In this document: in pieces, positions 7,677-15,703 of the stretch
Position numbering within the stretch: position 1 is the stretch's first letter
Layout: each line of letters starts with the position of its first letter
NCBI GenBank assembly: GCA_015231925.1
Contig: JADGAQ010000018.1
Coordinates: 1 to 35,957, forward strand
DNA length: 35,957 nt
Direction: 5' to 3'
Source of the DNA: Magnetococcales bacterium
GTDB taxonomy: Bacteria; Pseudomonadota; Magnetococcia; Magnetococcales; JADGAQ01
Made by a program: the position numbers and the translations under genes
Notes under the pieces: model-generated
Told to the model about the DNA's origin: nothing
Database searches by the model: none
Seen by the model: the letters and a program-made list of their open reading frames with translations, nothing else

Positions 7677-8744
7677 ATGATTCCTGCGGCCCCTGAGGAG
7701 GATACCCCGGAACCGGTTCTCGACAGCATGAAAGAGCGTCTCAAGCGGCAGTGGGAGGGCTCCGAACAGGAGAACATCCTGGTCGAGGCCCCTCCCTTTC
7801 CCAAGGACATCATGCTGGAGCTGTCGAACGCCTGCAACCACGAGTGCCTTTTCTGCGCCAGTCAGTTCATGACCCGCAAGGTGGGGCGCATGGACAAGAC
7901 GCTGCTGGGCCGCCTGCTCGCGGAAGCCCGGCAACTCGGCACCACCGACGTGGGGTTTTATACCACCGGGGAACCTTTCGTCCACAAGGAGCTGGAGCAG
8001 TTCGTGGCCCAGGCACGGGATCTGGGATTCGGCTACATCTACATCTCGACCAACGGGGCCCTGGCCAGTCCGAAGCGACTGCAGGCCCTGGTCGAGGCCG
8101 GCATCCACAGCATCAAGTTCTCCATCAACGCCGCCACCCGTGAAACCTACCGCCTCATCCATGGCCGGGACGATTTCGATGCGGTGCTGCGCAACCTGCG
8201 CTTCATCAGCGAGCTGCGCCGGGGGCTTGACCGCAAACTTCGCCTGTTCATCACCTACATCGTCACCAACAAGAACAGTCACGAGGTGGAGCTGTTCAAA
8301 ACCCTCTTCGAACCGTTGGTCGATGAGCTGATGTTCTTCGACATGAAGAGCCAAAGCGGCCAGATGGTGCAATCCCTGGATGTGCTGGCCCCCTCCGCCG
8401 CAGCCGAACCCTTCTCCGGCGAACCCAACACCTGCACCATGCCCTTCAACCGGGTCCACATCTCCTGGGAGGGCTATCTGACCCTCTGCTGCATCGACTA
8501 TCAGAATTATCTGGCCGTAGCCGATTTGAACAAGATGTCCCTGGAAGAGGGCTGGCTCTCACCTGCTTTCCGGGAGTTGCGCCGCCGGCATCTCGAAAAG
8601 CGGCTGGAGGGCACCCTTTGCCACAACTGCCTCTACTCCCTGACCTCGCCGATTTCGCCGCTGGTGGAGGAACTGGCCAGCCCCTTCGACCTCTCCGCCT
8701 GGCAGGTTGGCGATAAAAAAGTCATTCCCCTTCAGGCCCAATAG
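7677..8744 (+). CDS. radical SAM enzyme with SPASM-like C-terminus
   Basis: The 355-residue product has the radical SAM cluster motif CNHECLFC, with Cys at about residues 53, 57 and 60 (CX3CX2C). A glycine-rich TTGEPFVHKEL segment and STNGALASPK, typical of SAM binding in this superfamily, follow. Late cysteines in NTCTMPF, TLCCID and LCHNC resemble a SPASM/twitch auxiliary cluster domain. Such enzymes catalyse radical dehydrogenation, epimerisation or C-C chemistry on sugars or peptides; the reaction here cannot be read from sequence. The start at 7677 is preferred because GTGGAG lies 6 bases upstream. A GTG at 7665 is in frame but is part of that ribosome site. It lies 36 bases after the ligase gene and is probably co-transcribed with it. 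Confidence 0.88.
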   Translation: MIPAAPEEDTPEPVLDSMKERLKRQWEGSEQENILVEAPPFPKDIMLELSNACNHECLFCASQFMTRKVGRMDKTLLGRLLAEARQLGTTDVGFYTTGEPFVHKELEQFVAQARDLGFGYIYISTNGALASPKRLQALVEAGIHSIKFSINAATRETYRLIHGRDDFDAVLRNLRFISELRRGLDRKLRLFITYIVTNKNSHEVELFKTLFEPLVDELMFFDMKSQSGQMVQSLDVLAPSAAAEPFSGEPNTCTMPFNRVHISWEGYLTLCCIDYQNYLAVADLNKMSLEEGWLSPAFRELRRRHLEKRLEGTLCHNCLYSLTSPISPLVEELASPFDLSAWQVGDKKVIPLQAQ

Positions 8745-8784
8745 ATCCCCTGGCCGACAACAAAATCAGGAAGATCGGCGGCAC

Positions 8785-10743
8785 ATGAAGAAAATCTTAT
8801 TATTCGAACATCTCCGCCACGTTCATAAACCTCTCATTCTGCTGTTGCAGCGCGCCGGTTGGGAGATGGCCTATTTCGGCTTCTCGGATCCCCCAAGCGA
8901 CAAAGCCATGCTGCGCTGGATCAAACAGCGGCGCATCGCCAACATTTTGCCCCTGCCCATGCCCCCGTCCCAACGTCTGGCGCTGCAGGCCACCGAAACC
9001 TGGGCGGCACAAAACCGGGATCACCCGGCGGTTCGCGCCATCACCGACTTCTATGAAAGCGCGGAAGGGATCCTGCTGATTCAACGCTGTCTGGCGGAAA
9101 CCCTGAAAAAATATTTCTTCATTCAGTATTACCTGCAAAACGATCCGGAAGGTCTGCTGCACGACAAGCAGGTCTATTTCCTGCCGGACACCTTTCCGGC
9201 TTCGCACCGTCTGGTCCGCTCCCTGGGTCTCGACGCCCCGGCGGAGTTGCCTCCGCTTTTGCCGGGATTCCGGCTGTGGGATCGTTTGTCGCGCCTGGTC
9301 TCCGCCCCCCTCGCCCTGCTCGCCAGGCTGCCCAGGCTTCTTGTGCTGACCCTCCTGGCCCTGTGGCAGGGCCTGCTGGCCCGTCTGGGAAAGCGCCCCC
9401 CCCCGGCCACCACCGGAATTTTCGGCATCACCCTGGCTTCGTTCCGGCAATTGCGATTCGAGGAAAACCGGCGTTACGACTACCTCATCGACGGTGAACA
9501 CATCAAAAAAGAGGAGGTGGTCTTTCTGGATGAAGTCGGCTTTCCGGAGGACTTCATTCGCAGCGAATGGCAGCAGGGCAACCGCATCGAGCCCTTTCTG
9601 CGCCCTCCCCGACTGGCGGACTTGCACCACCTGTCGCCACATCATGCCCTTCTGGGGGATGCGGCCCGCCTGCTGGCCCGGACCCTGACGGTACAACCCG
9701 GCTTTCTGGGTGAGGCCGTTCACACAGCGGTGGTCAACGCCGTGCTGGTGGTCTTTTCCGCCCGGAAGGTCCGCTTCGAAGTGCTGGTCTTTTCCAACAA
9801 GGAGTCCAAGGCGCAGATTGCCTGCAATCTGCTTTTCCATCGTCTGGGGGTCAAAACCGCCTGTTACCCTTACGCCATCGGCGGCACCTATCTCTATCAA
9901 CACGAGTCCGGCCAGGGGCTCTACGATGTGGCCGACATCTACTGGAGCTATCTCAATCCCCAGCTCTTTCTGACCCATACCCCGGCCATGGTGCGCTATT
10001 TCGGTGGAAAGCACCCCCATGGGGTGAAGCGTTTCAAGGCCATCGGCAACCTCTTTGCCAGCATGATTCTTTCGGTTGACCGGGCCAAGGCCCGTCACGA
10101 CTTCTTCCGGGAAAACCATCTGGAGGAGAGGGGTCAGAAGATCGTCGCGGTTTACGACACCACATACATCGACTGTGCCTACTGCCCGACCACCTACGAT
10201 ACCGGGCTGGCTTTCTACGAGGATTTCCACCGTCTGGCGCGACAACGCAGGGATCTGGTATTCATTTTCAAGCCTTCCAAGGGTAAAATCTGGTATACCG
10301 ATCCCAACATGGTCTATTCCAACCCCGAAAAGGGGCAGAAGCTGCTCGACTGTTTCGCCCGGCTGGACGCTTTGGAAAATGCCGTGTTTTTGCATCAGGA
10401 CCGGGATCCGACCTGGATTTCGGCGTTGGCCGATCTGGTCATCACCGATGGTTTCTCCTCTCCCACCTGTGATGCTCTGGCTGCGGGGAAAAGGGGGTTC
10501 TGGTACGATGCCACCGGGAATCATCGCGGTTTTCCGCTGGATGGGCTCGGATTGGTCCGGCATGGTTTCGGGGAGTTGGAAAAAGGGCTGGAGGAGGTGT
10601 TGAATATGGACGATGAGAGCTTCAGAGGACGTTTTCTCCAGGAGGGGCAGAGGGAGTATATTGATTCCTTCATGGATGGACTTGGCCTGGAGCGTTGCCG
10701 AGGAAGTTTGAGGGATTTTGCAAAGGGAGGTTTTGACTTTTAA
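8785..10743 (+). CDS. large unrecognised protein, possible GT-B/CDP-glycerol-transferase-like glycan enzyme
   Basis: I do not recognise this 652-residue protein with certainty. It starts MKKILLFEHLRHVHKPLILL, like the first Rossmann strand of GT-B transferases. A hydrophobic/amphipathic stretch at about residues 165-205 may bind membrane. The C-terminal third has VFIFKPSKGK and LADLVITDGFSS near residue 550 followed by CDALAAGKRGFWYDAT. These resemble the nucleotide-sugar half of TagB/TagF-like (CDP-glycerol glycerophosphotransferase) and capsule proteins. The start at 8785 has AGGAAG upstream. The final codons, from about 10731, lie inside the left arm of the AT-rich inverted repeat, and codon GC content drops over the last 150 bases, so the original C-terminus may have been altered. 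The cassette context suggests transfer of the product sugar. Confidence 0.7.
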   Translation: MKKILLFEHLRHVHKPLILLLQRAGWEMAYFGFSDPPSDKAMLRWIKQRRIANILPLPMPPSQRLALQATETWAAQNRDHPAVRAITDFYESAEGILLIQRCLAETLKKYFFIQYYLQNDPEGLLHDKQVYFLPDTFPASHRLVRSLGLDAPAELPPLLPGFRLWDRLSRLVSAPLALLARLPRLLVLTLLALWQGLLARLGKRPPPATTGIFGITLASFRQLRFEENRRYDYLIDGEHIKKEEVVFLDEVGFPEDFIRSEWQQGNRIEPFLRPPRLADLHHLSPHHALLGDAARLLARTLTVQPGFLGEAVHTAVVNAVLVVFSARKVRFEVLVFSNKESKAQIACNLLFHRLGVKTACYPYAIGGTYLYQHESGQGLYDVADIYWSYLNPQLFLTHTPAMVRYFGGKHPHGVKRFKAIGNLFASMILSVDRAKARHDFFRENHLEERGQKIVAVYDTTYIDCAYCPTTYDTGLAFYEDFHRLARQRRDLVFIFKPSKGKIWYTDPNMVYSNPEKGQKLLDCFARLDALENAVFLHQDRDPTWISALADLVITDGFSSPTCDALAAGKRGFWYDATGNHRGFPLDGLGLVRHGFGELEKGLEEVLNMDDESFRGRFLQEGQREYIDSFMDGLGLERCRGSLRDFAKGGFDF

Positions 10744-10898
10744 TATTTTATCTTTTAAGTATCAAAAAAAAGAAAATGTTTTGACTTTTTTATTTTTTAT
10801 ATAATTGATAAATATTTTTAAAAACACACAAGAAAACGTCAAAAGTCAAAACATTTTCTTTTTTTGATACTTAAAAGATAACATATTGAAAGTCAAAG
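10731..10898. repeat. long AT-rich inverted repeat
   Basis: Two arms of about 57 bases (10732-10788 and 10841-10898) are near-perfect inverted copies. They differ mainly in the A-run length (8 versus 7) and two or three bases near the outer ends. The outer and inner edge of each arm carries TTTGACTTT or its complement. The loop of about 52 bases is also AT-rich. GC content is far below the flanks. The left arm contains the stop codon of the upstream gene, and the right arm ends just before the ribosome site of the next. A related half-copy occurs at 32584-32640. It may act as a terminator or be a MITE-like insertion. Confidence 0.9.
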
Positions 10899-10911
10899 GA
10901 TGGAGTCGCCC

Positions 10912-11691
10912 GTGACCGATATCGAGATCTTCGACCGTTTCGCCCGCGACGCCGCCCTGGCCGCCGGGCAGGCCATTCTCTCGGTCTATCGGCAGGCCAT
11001 CCGGGTAGAGCATAAAACCGACGGCTCCCCCCTCACCGCCGCCGATCGCTCCGCCCACGACACCATCCACAGCCTGTTGAGCCCAAGCGGCCTGCCGGTG
11101 ATTTCGGAAGAGGGCGAAGTGGACGGTTTCACCAGCGAAGCCTACTGGCTGGTCGACCCCCTCGACGGCACCAAGGATTTCCTGGCCGGCAACGACGAAT
11201 TCACCGTCAACATCGCCCTGATGCGGGACAACCGCCCCCTGTGCGGCGCCCTTTACGCCCCCGCCCTCGACGAACTCTACCTGGGCCGAATCGGCCAGGG
11301 CGTCACCCGCATTGTGCGCGGGCACGAGGAGAGCGTTTCGCCTTCACCCCGCCTCGCCGTGCCGCGCATGGTCACCAGCCGCTTCCACGACGGCCCGGCC
11401 AGCCAGCGCTTCGCCGACCTCAACGCCATCACCAACCGGGTCCCCATCGGCTCCGCCCTCAAGTTCGGACGGCTGGCCTTCGGACAGGCCGAGGTCTACC
11501 CCCGCTTCGTGGGCACCTGCGAATGGGATACCGCCGCCGGACAAGCCATCCTCGAAGCCAGCGGTGGACGGATCATCTCGTTGGAAAGCGCCCAACCACT
11601 GACCTACGGCAAGGCCAAACGCCTCAACCCGGCCTTTCTGGCCTTCCGGGCCCCCTATCGCTTCGACGATTTCCGCCTCGAACCGCCATGA
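10912..11691 (+). CDS. cysQ: CysQ-like 3'(2'),5'-bisphosphate nucleotidase / inositol monophosphatase family
   Basis: The 259-residue product is a metal-dependent phosphatase of the inositol monophosphatase family. In the CysQ branch it removes phosphate from PAP, the by-product of sulfate activation and sulfotransfer. Motifs seen are EEGE, WLVDPLDGTKDF (metal Asp and Thr) and GTCEWDTAAGQAIL. A GTG at 10912 is chosen because GGATGGAG lies 6 bases upstream. An in-frame ATG at 10900 would add four residues but sits directly on AAAGG without spacing. The stop overlaps the next start as ATGA, coupling it to the hybrid kinase. Other phosphatase substrates, such as a sugar phosphate of the flanking clusters, cannot be excluded. 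Confidence 0.88.
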   Translation: MTDIEIFDRFARDAALAAGQAILSVYRQAIRVEHKTDGSPLTAADRSAHDTIHSLLSPSGLPVISEEGEVDGFTSEAYWLVDPLDGTKDFLAGNDEFTVNIALMRDNRPLCGALYAPALDELYLGRIGQGVTRIVRGHEESVSPSPRLAVPRMVTSRFHDGPASQRFADLNAITNRVPIGSALKFGRLAFGQAEVYPRFVGTCEWDTAAGQAILEASGGRIISLESAQPLTYGKAKRLNPAFLAFRAPYRFDDFRLEPP

Positions 11692-13370
11692 ATCCCTTCC
11701 ACCTGCCCTCCGCCAACCTCTTCATCATCTCGGACAACCCGGTCGAGCTGCGCCTGTTGAGCAGCGTGCTGGCCGAAGCGGGCCATTCGGTTCGTACCGC
11801 CCTGGACGGAACGCGCGCCGTGACTTCCCTCAAGGCCCAGCCCGCCGACCTGATCCTTCTCGACCTCCACCTCTCCGGCGAGGACGGGTACGAGGTCTGC
11901 CGTCGACTCAAAATCGACAATACGCTCCGCCCGATTCCGATCCTCTTTCTGGCCAACCTCTCCGAAACCACGGACCGTCTCAAGGGATTCAACGCCGGCG
12001 GAGTGGATTACATCAGCAAGCCCCTGCACCCCCAGGAGATTCTCCTGCGGGTCAGCGCCCAACTCGGCCTGCAACACATGCGCCGCCAACTGGAAGAAGA
12101 CCGGATCCACCTGGAAAAACGGGTGCGGGAGCGTACTGCGGAACTGCTGGAAGCCAACCTGCAACTGCGGGAACTGCACGGCCAGTTACGACGCGCCAAG
12201 GAGCAGGCCGAAGCCGCCAGCCGTTTCAAAAGCGCCTTTCTCTCCAGCATGAGCCACGAAATCCGCACCCCCATGAACGTGGTCATCGGCATGGGGGATC
12301 TCCTCCTGGAATCGGAACTCACCGAGGAGCAGCAGGGCTATCTGGGCAAAATCCAACGGGCGGGCCATACCCTTCTGGAGTTGATCAATCAGATTCTGGA
12401 CCTGTCGAAAATCGAAGCCGGTCAGTTCACCCTGCTGGAGGAGACCGTCGATTTCGGCCAGGTCGTCGGAGAAGTCGTGGAACTGATGCGGGTTCTGGCC
12501 GATAAAAAAGGGCTGCGCCTGGACTATCTGCCCGAGGCGAACCGACCCCGCTGGCTGCTCGCCGACGGGTTGCGCCTGCGCCAGGTTCTGGTCAATCTGA
12601 TCGGCAACGCCGTCAAATTCACCGAACGGGGCGGCATCTCCCTGCGGGAGAGCGTCACGCCCGATGCCGCGCACCTGCGGTTGGCCGTGGAAGACAGCGG
12701 CATCGGCATGAAACAGGAGATCGTGGAGCGGCTCTTTCAACCCTTTGTCCAGGGGGATGCCGGCATCACCCGCCAGTTCGGGGGCAGCGGCCTGGGACTG
12801 GCCCTCTCCCGTGGACTGGTCGACCGCATGGGGGGCGATATTCAGGTCAGCAGTGAACCGGGGAAAGGCAGCACCTTCTGCATCACCCTGCCTTTGCGGG
12901 CAGCGCCGCCACCCGCCCTGCAGGCCACCCCCGAACCCCTGACCCTGTCGGAATGTCCGCCCCTGCGCATTCTGCTGGTGGAAGATTCCGAAGACAATCA
13001 ACTGCTGATCACCACCTTTCTGAAAAAAACGCCTCACACCCTCTCCGTGGCCTGGAACGGGGAAGAGGCACTGCAGCGACTGAAAAACGAGGTCTTCGAT
13101 CTGGTCTTCATGGACGTGCAGATGCCGATTCTGGACGGATACAGCGCCACCAGAGCCTATCGGGAGTGGGAGATTCAGGAAGGAGGGGGCCGCCACCGGC
13201 TCATCGTGGCGCTGACGGCCCACGCCCTGGAAGGAGAGGCCCAACGCAGCCGGGAAGCCGGATGCGACTTCTATCTGAGCAAACCGATCACCAAACAACG
13301 CCTGCTGGAGGTCATCCGGCAACTGGGCTGCCGCTTGGCCGTCACGGATGCAGGCCCCACACCCGGGTGA
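11688..13370 (+). CDS. soluble hybrid histidine kinase, REC-HisKA-HATPase-REC
   Basis: The 560-residue protein has four parts. These are an N-terminal receiver (phospho-acceptor Asp59 in LILLDLHLSG, Lys111 in SKPLHP), a coiled coil (about 130-180), HisKA with His190 in SMSHEIRTPMN, and HATPase_c with NLIGNAVKF, DSGIGM and GGSGLGLA. A C-terminal receiver follows, with Asp476 in FMDVQMPILDGY and Lys in LSKPIT. There is no membrane segment, so input is cytoplasmic and probably arrives by phosphorylation of the first receiver. No separate response regulator is adjacent. The start overlaps cysQ as ATGA. The 3' end overlaps the convergent membrane-protein gene by 29 bases. Its target and signal are not evident. 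Confidence 0.95.
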   Translation: MNPFHLPSANLFIISDNPVELRLLSSVLAEAGHSVRTALDGTRAVTSLKAQPADLILLDLHLSGEDGYEVCRRLKIDNTLRPIPILFLANLSETTDRLKGFNAGGVDYISKPLHPQEILLRVSAQLGLQHMRRQLEEDRIHLEKRVRERTAELLEANLQLRELHGQLRRAKEQAEAASRFKSAFLSSMSHEIRTPMNVVIGMGDLLLESELTEEQQGYLGKIQRAGHTLLELINQILDLSKIEAGQFTLLEETVDFGQVVGEVVELMRVLADKKGLRLDYLPEANRPRWLLADGLRLRQVLVNLIGNAVKFTERGGISLRESVTPDAAHLRLAVEDSGIGMKQEIVERLFQPFVQGDAGITRQFGGSGLGLALSRGLVDRMGGDIQVSSEPGKGSTFCITLPLRAAPPPALQATPEPLTLSECPPLRILLVEDSEDNQLLITTFLKKTPHTLSVAWNGEEALQRLKNEVFDLVFMDVQMPILDGYSATRAYREWEIQEGGGRHRLIVALTAHALEGEAQRSREAGCDFYLSKPITKQRLLEVIRQLGCRLAVTDAGPTPG

Positions 13371-15657
13371 AACGCCACCGCGACAGCAGCCAGGGCAGAC
13401 CCAGAATCCACAGCATGGAGAGGCTTACGCTGGCCGGAAGCAGCCATTTGGTCCAGGGAGCGAAGTGCAGGCGATAGTGGTGGCTACCCTCGGCAGCCGA
13501 GATGGACAGAACGCCCATCGGCCCCCGGGAGAGCCGCTCCGCCGCCGGCTGCCCGTCCACCAGCAGACGCCAATCGGGATGGTGGTTGTCCACCACCAGC
13601 AGGCTCTCCCCTTCCCGCCCGGCAAAGTCGAAATCGAGGCGGGCCGGAAGATAGCCGGTGAGGGGCACCGTGCGCACCGCCTCGTTGCCGGAGGCCTGCC
13701 AAGCCTCGACGTGGCGCCCCTGCCCCAGCAGCCCCTTCACTTCGGCGGAAACCGCCATCACCCGTGACAGAACCGGTTTCAGCTCGTAGACGAAAAAGCC
13801 GAAGCTCTCCTGATACGCCTCCCGCCGGTTATCCTGGCCACGCAGCAGGCCGAACAGGTGCCTGCGGTATTTGTGCTCGGTGATCGAGCCCTCTCCCAGC
13901 AGAACCAGTTCGGGGTGGTCCAGCACCACGCGGGAGCGGATGAGCCCCACATGGTTGAATCGCGCCCAGGCCACGATGTCGTCGGCATGGGCCTGCCAGG
14001 CCGCTTCGGTCAATTCGACCCGGTTGTTCCAGGCCTGAAAACCCCGGCTGCAGCCGGGAACGTCCCGAACCACCACATCGAGCCATTGTTGACCCATCGC
14101 TCCGGCGTAGAAGACGCTGAACCCGTCCAGGGTCTGCCAGCCCCGCTGGGAGACCTGAGCCGGATAGAACTCCCGAGGAGCGCACTTCTCCACCACGGAT
14201 AGCATGCGTCGGGGATCCTGGGGAGAAGAAACAGGGTAGGCGAACCGGTCGGCCTCCGCCAGACCCGAAGGAGCGGAAGGATCCCCGAAGGCCTGGAACA
14301 GAAAGAGCCCCCCCTTGAACCCGGTGAGGACCAGAAGCACCGGCAGCAGAAGCTGCAACGCACTCCCCTGTTTCTCCAGACGGAGAAAGAGCAGAACACC
14401 CCCCAGGAGCAGAAGCATGGCGCAGAACGAAGCGACCACCGGCAGCGCTTCCCGGCGTCCCGAATAGACCAGCGGCAGGGCCAGGACCATCAGCAAGGCC
14501 ATGCGGTGCCGGAGGCTTCGAAAGGACACCGACGCCAACCAGGCCGGACGACTCAGCAGCACTCCCCACAAAAGCAGCCAGACAAAGGGCACGGCGTAAT
14601 AAAAACGGGAATAGATGAACGAGAAGATCCCCACCCAGGGCAACTGATTCATCAACGGCAGCCAGAGTTCGGAGTTGACCAGCGACTCCAAAAGCCCCAG
14701 GAACAGCCCGACACCGCCCAGGGCGAGGACCCGCCTTCTCACCCGGTCATCCCGCTCCCCGGCCAGAACCAGAGCGACCGCCAGCACCAGGGAGGGGTAG
14801 AGAAACCCCTCCATACCCAAAAAGTAGGGGATCTTGCCCAAAAAACTCTGCAGAGCGGCGGACCATCCCGGCAATTCACCGGGAGCCACGCTCCAGAGGA
14901 GCCGATTGGACCCCGACCAATCTCTCACGATGCCCAACACGGCGGGAGCGGCAAACAGACCGTAGCCTCCCCAATAGACCATGCCCCGCAGCCACTGACC
15001 CTTGAGGTTGCACTGGAACAGCATCTGAATGAGGAGCAGAAAGAGGCCGTGAAATAGCAGGGTATTCGGCAGGATATACGGTGGGTAGTAGAACAGATAG
15101 GTGCCCAGATAACCCAGCAGCAGCCAGGGGGTGCTTTTGCGGGTGAACGGCACGGAGACCAGAGCGAAAATGGCGGGCAGAAAACTCGTCTGCACCACGA
15201 AGTAGTTTTCCACGTAGTAAAGCACCTGGCTACCGTAAAGAAGCCCGCCGAGCAGAGCCAGGGAGGGAGGCACCGCCAGGATGCGTCGCAGAAACCAGTA
15301 GGCCCCCAGAACGGCCACGACTTCGTGCAGCAGCACCAGCAACTGCATGGAGGTGACGGCGTTCAGAAAGGTATTGAACAGGCAAGGCCACTGCAGGGGA
15401 AAGATGGAGCCGTAGAGCATCGGCCAGCCACGCAGGATATCGGCATACCAGGCATGACCGGCAGGATCGCCCAGAAAGGCCGCACAGGCACCGAACTTAT
15501 GCAGATACTGGTCGGCGAAATCGTGCCGGAACAGGGGGGCGGAAGCTCCGTTGAGCAGCAGGGGCAGGTTGATCAGCAGGCACGCCAGCACCAGATGGAA
15601 GGAAAACAACCCATCCCGTTTGCCGTCGACCCCGATCCGATCCGGTTGTGGCATCAT
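13342..15657 (-). CDS. YfhO-like multi-pass membrane protein, putative GT-C glycosyltransferase
   Basis: The 771-residue product has an N-terminal membrane helix, a first loop with HDFADQYLHKFGA, about a dozen hydrophobic segments to about residue 450, and a C-terminal extracytoplasmic part. Near the end, LLVVDNHHPDWRLLVDGQP resembles the conserved YfhO C-terminal block (Leu-Val-x-x-x-x-x-x-Pro-x-Trp ... Asp-Gly), followed by a last helix. YfhO proteins are GT-C-fold and are thought to add sugars to polymers outside the membrane from polyprenyl-phosphate donors. It is the last gene of the rfb unit and begins 46 bases after the GT2 gene. The double ATG at 15657 is preferred over a GTG at 15687, as neither has a strong ribosome site. 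Confidence 0.82.
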   Translation of the reverse strand: MMPQPDRIGVDGKRDGLFSFHLVLACLLINLPLLLNGASAPLFRHDFADQYLHKFGACAAFLGDPAGHAWYADILRGWPMLYGSIFPLQWPCLFNTFLNAVTSMQLLVLLHEVVAVLGAYWFLRRILAVPPSLALLGGLLYGSQVLYYVENYFVVQTSFLPAIFALVSVPFTRKSTPWLLLGYLGTYLFYYPPYILPNTLLFHGLFLLLIQMLFQCNLKGQWLRGMVYWGGYGLFAAPAVLGIVRDWSGSNRLLWSVAPGELPGWSAALQSFLGKIPYFLGMEGFLYPSLVLAVALVLAGERDDRVRRRVLALGGVGLFLGLLESLVNSELWLPLMNQLPWVGIFSFIYSRFYYAVPFVWLLLWGVLLSRPAWLASVSFRSLRHRMALLMVLALPLVYSGRREALPVVASFCAMLLLLGGVLLFLRLEKQGSALQLLLPVLLVLTGFKGGLFLFQAFGDPSAPSGLAEADRFAYPVSSPQDPRRMLSVVEKCAPREFYPAQVSQRGWQTLDGFSVFYAGAMGQQWLDVVVRDVPGCSRGFQAWNNRVELTEAAWQAHADDIVAWARFNHVGLIRSRVVLDHPELVLLGEGSITEHKYRRHLFGLLRGQDNRREAYQESFGFFVYELKPVLSRVMAVSAEVKGLLGQGRHVEAWQASGNEAVRTVPLTGYLPARLDFDFAGREGESLLVVDNHHPDWRLLVDGQPAAERLSRGPMGVLSISAAEGSHHYRLHFAPWTKWLLPASVSLSMLWILGLPWLLSRWRFTRVWGLHP

Positions 15658-15703
15658 CGCTTTTCGAAACCCCACTGTGCGGTCCACCGCGATTGCGATG
15701 CGG

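Noticed and set aside
5424-8459. 1011-codon open frame on the minus strand
   Set aside because: It is antisense to the ligase and radical SAM genes, whose motifs are clear. The translation is low-complexity Gly/Val/Gln/His-rich as expected of a GC-rich shadow frame.
8800-10563. 587-codon open frame on the minus strand
   Set aside because: Antisense to the 652-residue protein gene; no family motifs and shadow-like composition. The plus strand has a sensible start, ribosome site and domain-like blocks.
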